From IMG/VR virus record IMGVR_UViG_3300031787_000240, positions 1 to 44,080 of that record: a stretch of DNA of 44,080 bases; one strand, written 5' to 3'. Numbering within the stretch: the first letter of the stretch is position 1; every line of letters begins with the position of its first letter. Made by a program: the position numbers and the translations under genes. This DNA is from a virus. This document shows, in pieces, positions 16,349 through 21,390 of the stretch. Under the pieces are notes generated by a model. It made no database searches. It was not told where the DNA came from and worked only from the letters and a program-made list of their open reading frames with translations.

Positions 16349-16380
16349 CGGATTATATACGCCAATATATTTCTATGTTT

Positions 16381-16388
16381 TATTTATC
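16381..16388 (-). promoter_or_regulatory. Late promoter (GATAAATA) of the 1,749-aa fibre gene
   Basis: GATAAATA on the minus strand, 33 bases before the ATG of the S74 fibre, overlapping the last two bases of the 101-aa gene. It matches the NATAAATA pattern seen before other structural genes here. Confidence 0.6.
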
Positions 16389-16692
16389 AACCCATCAAAT
16401 CTTCCTCATCGTGATAATATTCTAGTTCATCAGGCATATCTTCAGGGTTTTCTAGTTCTATCGGGAACATACAAGGATGCACTTCCTCATCTATAAGGTA
16501 GAAAGAACTTCTGTATAAGTCGTCTGGTTCAAATGATCTTTCTTTATCTGCTAGTCTCTTAAGATCATCATCTTCCAAATGCCCATCAGGCATCTCATCA
16601 AATGTGAATGGGACTTGATTAATGAAATACATTTTCACTATCATGCTGCCTTCGTTATACCAGCAGTACGCAGTGTCTATTCTATAAGACAT
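16387..16692 (-). CDS. Acidic hypothetical protein (101 aa)
   Basis: The ATG at 16692 (MSYRIDTAYCWYNEGS) is chosen because GGGAG lies eight bases upstream; a GTG three codons earlier is unlikely. The protein starts with beta strands (MIVKMYFINQVPFTF) and continues very acidic (ELENPEDMPDELEYYHDEED). No family recognised. It is the last gene of the tRNA-bearing island, possibly transcribed with the tRNAs or from an AATAAATA motif at 16714-16721. Confidence 0.7.
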   Translation of the reverse strand: MSYRIDTAYCWYNEGSMIVKMYFINQVPFTFDEMPDGHLEDDDLKRLADKERSFEPDDLYRSSFYLIDEEVHPCMFPIELENPEDMPDELEYYHDEEDLMG

Positions 16693-16713
16693 AGGCTTCA
16701 CTCCCGTATCTTA

Positions 16714-16721
16714 TATTTATT
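16714..16721 (-). promoter_or_regulatory. Possible late promoter (AATAAATA) of the 101-aa gene
   Basis: AATAAATA on the minus strand, 22 bases before the ATG at 16692 and just after the 3' end of the tRNA. The surroundings are AT-rich, so a chance match is possible. Confidence 0.4.
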
Positions 16722-16725
16722 TTTA

Positions 16726-16799
16726 TACCCACAGTCGGATTCGAACCGACACTGGAGGAGTTTTAAGCTCCCTATCTCTGCCTGTTGGATTATGCGGGC
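16726..16799 (-). tRNA. tRNA-Leu(UAA)-like, short variable arm
   Basis: A 74-nt cloverleaf can be folded: acceptor GCCCGCA/TGTGGGT (two G-T pairs), a weak D stem ATCC/AGAT with GG in the loop, anticodon stem GGGAG/CTCCT with loop CTTAAAA, a five-base variable loop, T stem GTCGG/CCGAC with loop TTCGAAT, and discriminator A. The anticodon UAA would read UUA. Bacterial tRNA-Leu normally has a long variable arm (class II), absent here, so this is either an unusual leucine tRNA or one with another identity. CCA is not encoded. Confidence 0.8.
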
Positions 16800-16804
16800 G
16801 TAGG

Positions 16805-16878
16805 TGCAGGTTGCGAGGATCGAACTCGCCTTCGCAGAATTATGAGTTCTGAGCATTCTACCAGATTGCTAAACCTGC
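16805..16878 (-). tRNA. tRNA with CAU anticodon (Met or Ile2)
   Basis: A 74-nt cloverleaf: perfect acceptor GCAGGTT/AACCTGC, D stem GCA/TGC, perfect anticodon stem CAGAA/TTCTG with loop CTCATAA, perfect T stem GCGAG/CTCGC with loop TTCGATC, discriminator A followed by CC but not a full CCA. The CAU anticodon can be elongator Met or, after lysidine modification, Ile for AUA codons; the sequence alone does not decide. Confidence 0.88.
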
Positions 16879-16889
16879 TTTATGTAATT

Positions 16890-16971
16890 GGGAAGAACAT
16901 TGCCCTTCCCATACGACGCTACGGAAGATACCCGTAGTAGAAGTTGGCGTCTTTTTAGGCTATCTGCCTAA
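16890..16971 (-). ncRNA. Hairpin-rich element between tRNA genes
   Basis: A stretch of about 80 nt without an ORF folds on the minus strand into three units in order: TTAGGC-AGATA-GCCTAA; a compound stem closed by GACGC/GCGTC and enclosing CTACGG/CCGTAG; and GGGAAG/CTTCCC with a nine-base loop. It lacks the TTCGAxT T-loop and is not a fourth tRNA. It lies between the class II tRNA and the CAU tRNA and would be part of the same precursor. It could be a stable RNA, a processing signal, or the remains of a tRNA; function unknown. Confidence 0.5.
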
Positions 16972-16981
16972 CGACTACCAA

Positions 16982-17069
16982 TAGAAGTGGGTGGATTCGA
17001 ACCACCTCAAAGCCGCTAATCTGGCGGAAAGAGTTTATAAGACTCCTCTGACTACCAAGTCTCACTTCC
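16982..17069 (-). tRNA. Class II tRNA-like gene, atypical anticodon loop (UAU)
   Basis: 88 nt with acceptor GGAAGTG/CACTTCT, a short D arm (ACT/AGT around TGGT), anticodon stem GGAGT/ACTCT with loop CTTATAA, a long variable arm (CCGC-CAGATTA-GCGG), T stem GGTGG/CCACC with loop TTCGAAT, and discriminator A. The long variable arm belongs to Leu, Ser or Tyr tRNAs, but the loop reads UAU (Ile). The stem-loop is one or two bases away from a normal Ser(UGA) or Leu(UAA) loop, so it may be a decayed or recoded tRNA. The gene call is firm, the identity is not. Confidence 0.7.
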
Positions 17070-17081
17070 TAGATGATGAAC

Positions 17082-17255
17082 TTACTGAGCTTCGTTGTTT
17101 AACTCAGTGTGTATTCGTATAAGTTCATCATCGGCAGGCATCATAACTGCTGCCTTACCATCTTCTCCAATGATACCAATGTGCTCTCCTTGTTCTACTC
17201 GTTCTAGGAGAGCATCAAAGTTTTCTTCCCACTCTTTTACAGTAAACACTTCCAT
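17082..17255 (-). CDS. Phd/YefM-like small protein (57 aa)
   Basis: A 57-codon frame starting MEVFTVKEWEENFDALLERV. The pattern (short strand, helix with F-x2-L-x2-RV-x2-GE, then a strand pair HIGIIGEDGKAAVMMP) matches the N-terminal DNA-binding half of Phd/YefM antitoxins (prevent-host-death family). No toxin gene lies next to it: upstream is a 64-aa protein and downstream are tRNA genes. It could be an orphan antitoxin that neutralises a host or rival-phage toxin, or a small repressor. Expected to be early, from the strong promoter at 17478-17506. Family by pattern only. Confidence 0.7.
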   Translation of the reverse strand: MEVFTVKEWEENFDALLERVEQGEHIGIIGEDGKAAVMMPADDELIRIHTELNNEAQ

Positions 17256-17257
17256 TA

Positions 17258-17452
17258 TTATTCTACAGCAATATCAGCGTATTCGATTTGATGAGGTTCA
17301 AGGTTAGCAGTAACAACTTCCAGGACATTCATAAACTCCTGAACAGTTTCACACTCTACCATTTTCTCATTACCTTCATCACTAATGAGAAGGAAAGAGC
17401 GAGTGCAGACATCAATAACAATGCCCAGGACAGATTCTTGTGCGGTTCCCAT
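17258..17452 (-). CDS. Small acidic hypothetical protein (64 aa)
   Basis: Starts MGTAQESVLGIVIDVCT and looks like a small alpha/beta protein (LGIVIDVCTRSFLLIS, then an acidic helix). It is the first gene after a perfect sigma70 promoter and ends two bases before the Phd-like ATG, so the two are probably one operon. A toxin role opposite the Phd-like protein is conceivable from the layout, but no toxin family is recognised. Confidence 0.65.
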   Translation of the reverse strand: MGTAQESVLGIVIDVCTRSFLLISDEGNEKMVECETVQEFMNVLEVVTANLEPHQIEYADIAVE

Positions 17453-17477
17453 TGGATGTTCCGTTGATTACCTGAGT

Positions 17478-17506
17478 ATTATAGGGGGTCTGGGTCCTGG
17501 TGTCAA
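17478..17506 (-). promoter_or_regulatory. Perfect sigma70 consensus promoter (P2)
   Basis: Minus strand: TTGACA, 17-base spacer, TATAAT, matching the consensus at all 12 positions. The -35 begins 11 bases after the T-run of the terminator at 17518-17547. It should drive the 64-aa gene, the Phd-like gene and the tRNA cluster immediately after infection with host RNA polymerase. Confidence 0.88.
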
Positions 17507-17517
17507 GGGGTCTAGGC

Positions 17518-17547
17518 AAAAAAAGAGAGGGTGCTAAGACCCTCTCT
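17518..17547 (-). terminator. Rho-independent terminator
   Basis: Minus strand: perfect 9-bp stem AGAGAGGGT/ACCCTCTCT with a six-base loop, followed by seven T. It would stop leftward late transcripts from the fibre block and the short transcript from the promoter at 17625-17653. Its 5' arm is also fully complementary (12 bases) to a segment 30 bases upstream (17577-17588), so an alternative antiterminator pairing exists. Confidence 0.88.
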
Positions 17548-17618
17548 AGTAACCACCAACTCATCTCTCCCACCACAGAGAGGGTCTTCATTCCCAAAGA
17601 TACAAGGATTTGAAAGAC
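17518..17618 (-). ncRNA. Candidate small RNA (~100 nt) or attenuated leader
   Basis: Bounded by a perfect sigma70 promoter at its 5' side and a strong rho-independent terminator at its 3' side, giving an RNA of about 100 nt. Segment 17577-17588 (minus AAGACCCTCTCT) duplicates the 3' arm of the terminator and is perfectly complementary to the 5' arm at 17536-17547. The RNA can thus form either the terminator or a longer antiterminator helix. A frame from 17591 (MKTLSVVGEMSWWLL) has no stop before the terminator and so is not a typical leader peptide. Target unknown. Confidence 0.6.
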
Positions 17619-17624
17619 TTGATT

Positions 17625-17653
17625 ATTATAAAGGATTATTTGGGGATTGTCAA
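17625..17653 (-). promoter_or_regulatory. Perfect sigma70 consensus promoter (P1)
   Basis: Minus strand: TTGACA, 17-base spacer, TATAAT, all 12 consensus positions. It lies just after the sulfotransferase-like gene, and only about 70 bases separate its predicted start from the terminator hairpin, so its main product should be the short RNA at 17518-17618. Confidence 0.85.
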
Positions 17654-17666
17654 GTCTAGTAATTTT

Positions 17667-18377
17667 TTAATTTAGAAAATCAATTTGCATACTGGGTATT
17701 TCTTTTTTAATCCATGAAACTAAATCATTAATTTCAGGACATAGATCACATAAGTCATCATCAATGATACCAAAAGAAGGGTATAAAGATTTTACTGTAC
17801 CTAAATTTGGTATCTCAGTTTCATTAATTGATTTTTCTTTCCCTATCAGACCAAAAGACTTCACATAAACATTAGATAGTTCATAGTTTTTTACTCTATC
17901 TAAATTAAAGTGATCACATACTTTATCCATAGTTTCTTTTTTATTCTCAAAAAAACTATTTGATTCTACCCATAAGACATCACCAATATCACTTATCCAT
18001 TGAACATTATTCAACCACATAAAAGTAATTTTCTCAAGATCAGTTGTAAACTGATATTCCTTTAAAGATGGGTGACAATGTTTTAGATGATGTTCATACT
18101 TTGTAGATACAATACGATTAATATAGTTTGATGATTTTATTTTAAACAGATGATGTTTTAATTTCCTATACAAGAAAACTTTTTTACCCGGTAGTTGATG
18201 TGAAAACGGACACCATCCACTTCCAAATTTAATAGTGGCATCATCAAGTTCCAACTCACCATTTAATAACCTAGAAGACCATGATGGTTCGCAATAAACA
18301 GTTGTAGAATTCGCCAATAATGTTGCCATTAAAGTAGAACCACAGTGAGATGTGTGGTAAATTTGATTAATTTTCAT
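17667..18377 (-). CDS. Sulfotransferase-like P-loop protein (236 aa)
   Basis: The ATG at 18377 (MKINQIYHTSHCGSTLM) overlaps the end of the 2OG-oxygenase gene by 11 bases; the longer frame to 18428 adds residues that only mirror that gene. TSHCGSTLMATLL at residues 9-21 resembles the 5'-phosphosulfate loop of PAPS-dependent sulfotransferases, and WVESNSFFENKKETMDKVCDHF near residue 150 resembles the later helix in which such enzymes select their cofactor. It could transfer sulfate to a sugar or protein side chain. Position beside fibre genes suggests modification of virion or host-surface structures; substrate unknown. The family call is moderate. Confidence 0.65.
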   Translation of the reverse strand: MKINQIYHTSHCGSTLMATLLANSTTVYCEPSWSSRLLNGELELDDATIKFGSGWCPFSHQLPGKKVFLYRKLKHHLFKIKSSNYINRIVSTKYEHHLKHCHPSLKEYQFTTDLEKITFMWLNNVQWISDIGDVLWVESNSFFENKKETMDKVCDHFNLDRVKNYELSNVYVKSFGLIGKEKSINETEIPNLGTVKSLYPSFGIIDDDLCDLCPEINDLVSWIKKEIPSMQIDFLN

Positions 18378-19011
18378 GTGCTTTTTGATAATCAATACCA
18401 AAGAAATGAGATATACAATATCTACCATTTCCAGAATAATAATCTGTATCTTCTATACTTACCCACTTAACTCCATGAGTAACATATGATGGTAACAGAA
18501 TTAAACTATTGTTCATACATTTAAATTCATAATCACCATACTCTGGAAAAAATAATTCACCACCCGTAAACTTTCTAGGTTCTCTATTGAAATAACTGAA
18601 CGCTAAAAAGTCATGATTTATATCAGTATGGGGAGCATAATAGTCTCCATCATGATAATATCTAACTTTTGTGTAGCAATAATTAGTGTTTAGAATTTTT
18701 TTATGTTGTGGAAACCTATCATAAAAGATATTCAAAAACCCATGATTGAATAACTTTTGAGTTACCGTTATAATATTGGAAAGATTTTTATCATTATAAG
18801 AGATATCTAATTGTATAGACCTAGATTTAGTTAAAATCTCTCCTGTTTCTGGATGAACTGCTCCATGAATGTATCCAGGATCGTACAATTTTCCTGGTTT
18901 AGTTAGAAAAATAAGTTCTTCCCAAATCAATTCTAATTCTTCATCAGTATAAAAATTTTCTATGGTCAGATGAGGAAATGGATCTTTAAATATACTTATC
19001 TTTCTTTCCAT
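18367..19011 (-). CDS. 2OG-Fe(II) oxygenase, prolyl-4-hydroxylase-like (214 aa)
   Basis: A double-stranded beta-helix dioxygenase with a complete facial triad and cofactor Arg: APHTD (His128, Asp130), YVTHG (His179), and NGRYCISHFF (Arg197). The region KFTGGELFFPEYGDYEF is the usual strand between the ligands. It would hydroxylate a protein or small molecule with O2 and 2-oxoglutarate. It lies between the collagen-fibre block and the sulfotransferase-like gene, overlapping the latter. Hydroxylation of fibre residues is an attractive idea, but the collagen repeats here contain almost no proline. Different from the oxygenase at 4346-4933. Confidence 0.85.
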   Translation of the reverse strand: MERKISIFKDPFPHLTIENFYTDEELELIWEELIFLTKPGKLYDPGYIHGAVHPETGEILTKSRSIQLDISYNDKNLSNIITVTQKLFNHGFLNIFYDRFPQHKKILNTNYCYTKVRYYHDGDYYAPHTDINHDFLAFSYFNREPRKFTGGELFFPEYGDYEFKCMNNSLILLPSYVTHGVKWVSIEDTDYYSGNGRYCISHFFGIDYQKAHEN

Positions 19012-19037
19012 TATTAATAGACATTTTAAACATTATA

Positions 19038-19544
19038 TCAAGTATTTGATTGATTGTCAATTAAATCTAATACCCAAGATCTTTCTCCTTCAGAACCTTC
19101 AACTTGTTTCCAATCTGAAATAGATTCATCCCATTCATATTGATGAGTAGTCATTGGTTTTGGAAATGGTGGTCTCCATTTTTTTCTTTCTGGATCATAC
19201 CACCATAAAGGATGTGGTTGAGGTAAAATAAATTCATCAAATTCTTCATTATATAAAGAACCATCTAAAACAACTCGATTATATTCTTCATCATAATGAT
19301 ATCCTGGTGGAATAAAAACTTGATGAACTTCATCATAGAAGTCACCTATCCCAGCATACTTATATCTAAAATTTGAATTATAAGAAGTTTGAACCCACTT
19401 TGTATCTTGTCCTAATAAGTTTTTATTGAATTGAATTCCAATCTCTTCTGACTCATTTCCATTTTCATCCAAAATATCAGAGTTATTGACTACTGTTACT
19501 TGAAGTACTATATTATTTTCATCTAGTTCTGCGAAATGTGCCAT
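19038..19544 (-). CDS. Conserved cyanophage protein, MAHFAELDENN family (168 aa)
   Basis: The N-terminus MAHFAELDENNIVLQVTVVN with IGIQFNKNLLGQDTKWVQTS and RYKYAGIGDFYDEVHQVFIPP is, from memory, a pattern found repeatedly in marine cyanophages next to tail-fibre genes. The protein is rich in Trp/Tyr/Pro, with tandem motifs (HPLWWYDPERKKWRPPFPKP; YEWDESISDWKQV) that look like small carbohydrate-facing or capping repeats. It probably accompanies fibre tips or is a minor virion component. No enzyme motif. Confidence 0.75.
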   Translation of the reverse strand: MAHFAELDENNIVLQVTVVNNSDILDENGNESEEIGIQFNKNLLGQDTKWVQTSYNSNFRYKYAGIGDFYDEVHQVFIPPGYHYDEEYNRVVLDGSLYNEEFDEFILPQPHPLWWYDPERKKWRPPFPKPMTTHQYEWDESISDWKQVEGSEGERSWVLDLIDNQSNT

Positions 19545-19557
19545 AATTATTACTATA

Positions 19558-20409
19558 TTAAGTTACAGAGAATGTACCATTTGCGGTGAAATCGTGAATA
19601 GTATAAGGAGATCCACCAACAGTCGCTGTTGTTACAGTTCCTCCTGTTGCTCTTTGTGTAGATCCAGCATAGCGAACGATGACTCTTCCTGATCCACCAG
19701 AGAAAGTACCTGCAGGGCCCAAGTAATTTCCGATAGCATTTCTAGCACCACCCCCTGTATTAGAAGCAGGTGATTGAGTCGTGGTTCCATCACCATTATT
19801 TCCGACACTACTCCATCCGGCACCACCCCCTCCAAAAGCAACTGTTAGTGAAGTCCCTCCTCTAAAAGTTGCTAAATCATAACCAGGTCCTCCAGCACCA
19901 CCGACAGGATATGGTCCTGGACTACCAGCACCACCTTTTCCTCCACCACCTCCTGCTCCCCATTGCGCGTTACTAGTGGATGATCCACCAGAATTTCCTT
20001 GACCAGAAGTTCCGGATCCGCCGGCGCCACCACTGCTACCACCACTTCCAGATCCACCAGGTCGGCCTGTCCAGGCTACACCAGTATCACTTGCTGCTCC
20101 ATATCCACCACCAACAGCATTAGAAGCACCAGTAAATGAAGTTGGAGATCCATCGGCAGAACCACTTCCACCTCCACCAATTGTGACTGTAGAACTGCTT
20201 CCAGGATTTAATGTTGCCGAGTAAATATATAATCCCCCAGCACCACCCCCGCCGCCTCCATAGTAATTTGGCCAATAAACATCGTCATCTCTAGCAATAG
20301 GATTAATTGCTAGAAGAGATGATGCTCCACCACCACCACCCATCATAAGAACTTCAACACTCAATGGTGATGAAGATGATCCCATAAAAAATGATTGAAT
20401 AATAGACAT
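19558..20409 (-). CDS. Glycine-rich tail-fibre tip protein, no cysteine (283 aa)
   Basis: Starts MSIIQSFFMGSSSSPLSVEV. Gly makes up a very large fraction, with GGGGGA and GGGxxGG runs (residues ~24-29, ~50-57, ~150-175) separated by short strands, as in polyglycine-II or collagen-like adhesins. The C-terminus (SPYTIHDFTANGTFSVT) is a beta end seen in Gly-rich phage tip proteins. Unlike the two other Gly-rich tips, it contains no Cys. The gene lies one base after the collagen shaft gene 20411-21358, forming a shaft-tip pair. Role: receptor binding, inferred. Confidence 0.72.
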   Translation of the reverse strand: MSIIQSFFMGSSSSPLSVEVLMMGGGGGASSLLAINPIARDDDVYWPNYYGGGGGGAGGLYIYSATLNPGSSSTVTIGGGGSGSADGSPTSFTGASNAVGGGYGAASDTGVAWTGRPGGSGSGGSSGGAGGSGTSGQGNSGGSSTSNAQWGAGGGGGKGGAGSPGPYPVGGAGGPGYDLATFRGGTSLTVAFGGGGAGWSSVGNNGDGTTTQSPASNTGGGARNAIGNYLGPAGTFSGGSGRVIVRYAGSTQRATGGTVTTATVGGSPYTIHDFTANGTFSVT

Positions 20410-20410
20410 A

Positions 20411-21358
20411 TTATGTTAATCCTGCTCCAAATATTACAAATGTATTAGACCCTACACACAAAATTGTACATACTCCATATTGTGCTAATGTTCTGTTTCC
20501 TGTATTTGCCGTTCCTGCTGAACGTAAAGTAGTAGATGCTCCTTGAGTAATTGTTTGATTACTACCAGAATTATTATATATAGACACCGCATCTCCAACA
20601 TTAAACACTGAGTTTGGAACAGTAACTCCACCAGTAGTTATTGATATATGCTTTCCAACATCACCAGATACCAAAGTGTATCCTGTTGTTTGGGAATTTT
20701 GAGGAATTGTTGATGGTCCAGCAACACCTTGTGCACCCTGTGCGCCAGTAGCACCTGTGGAACCTTGAGCACCTTGAGCACCAGTAGCACCTGTGGAACC
20801 TTGAGCACCTGTAGATCCTTGTGCTCCTTGAGCACCAGTAGCACCTGTGGAACCTTGAGCACCTGTAGATCCTTGTGCTCCTTGAGCACCAGTAGCACCT
20901 GTGGAACCTTGAGCACCTTGAGCACCTGTAGAACCTGTTGCACCCTGTGCACCTGTTGCTCCTGTACTTCCTTGTGCTCCAGTAGAACCTGTTGCACCCT
21001 GTGCTCCAGTTGCTCCAGTAGAACCTTGAGCACCTGTTGAACCTATACTACCTTGAGTTCCTTGAGCACCAGTAGCACCTTGAGCACCTGTAGATCCTTG
21101 AGCACCAGATCCAGTGGCACCTTGAGCACCTGTAGATCCTTGAGCACCAGCGGTTCCTTGAGCACCAGCGGTTCCTTGAGCACCAGATCCAGTGGCACCT
21201 TGAGCACCTTGAGCACCAGTAGTACCTGTGGAACCTTGAACACCTTGTGCTCCAGGGTCTGGTATTCGTTGCCAGGCAGTCCCATTCCATTGCCACCTAC
21301 GCCCATTGGCGACATAATAATCGTTTAAACTAGGGCTGGATGGAAAATCTAGCGCCAT
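20411..21358 (-). CDS. Collagen-like tail-fibre shaft protein (315 aa)
   Basis: Residues 1-33 ([20 protein letters not shown] ... [11 protein letters not shown]) form an N-terminal Trp-rich attachment module. Residues ~33-218 are about 60 uninterrupted Gly-x-y triplets, mainly GAQ, GST and GAT, a collagen-like triple helix without proline. The last ~95 residues ([20 protein letters not shown] ... FVIFGAGLT) are a beta-rich trimerisation cap shared with the proteins at 23454-24353 and 26070-27935. A late promoter GAATAAATA lies 20 bases upstream. The following gene encodes a glycine-rich tip. Confidence 0.85.
   Translation of the reverse strand: MALDFPSSPSLNDYYVANGRRWQWNGTAWQRIPDPGAQGVQGSTGTTGAQGAQGATGSGAQGTAGAQGTAGAQGSTGAQGATGSGAQGSTGAQGATGAQGTQGSIGSTGAQGSTGATGAQGATGSTGAQGSTGATGAQGATGSTGAQGAQGSTGATGAQGAQGSTGAQGSTGATGAQGAQGSTGAQGSTGATGAQGAQGSTGATGAQGAQGVAGPSTIPQNSQTTGYTLVSGDVGKHISITTGGVTVPNSVFNVGDAVSIYNNSGSNQTITQGASTTLRSAGTANTGNRTLAQYGVCTILCVGSNTFVIFGAGLT
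20714..21258 (-). repeat. Tandem 9-bp-based repeats encoding GAQ/GST/GAT triplets
   Basis: Near-identical 9-18 bp units of the type GGTGCTCAAGGTTCCACA on the minus strand run for about 540 bases and encode the collagen-like shaft. The same units occur at 23770-24250 and 26386-27164, so slippage or recombination within and between the three genes is likely. Confidence 0.85.
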
Positions 21359-21377
21359 TTATTACAAACTTTTTGAT

Positions 21378-21386
21378 TATTTATTC
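21378..21386 (-). promoter_or_regulatory. Late promoter (GAATAAATA) of the 315-aa collagen gene
   Basis: GAATAAATA on the minus strand, 20 bases before the ATG at 21358, in the short gap after the 687-aa gene. Matches the NATAAATA late pattern of cyanophages. Confidence 0.6.
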
Positions 21387-21390
21387 TAGA

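Noticed and set aside
16880-16981. A fourth tRNA in the gap between tRNA genes
   Set aside because: No T-loop (TTCGAxT) or 7-bp acceptor stem can be found; described as a hairpin element instead.
17412-17597. Frame with MKTLSVVGEMSWWLL, a possible Trp-rich leader peptide
   Set aside because: It has no stop before the terminator and runs through the terminator and the P2 promoter, so it does not look like a translated leader; kept only as a remark in the small-RNA entry.
20729-21040. Plus-strand Cys/Ser/Thr-rich ORF, and similar ones at 21053, 24093 and 27027
   Set aside because: Complement of the collagen-repeat DNA; the low-complexity protein is only a by-product of the repeats.
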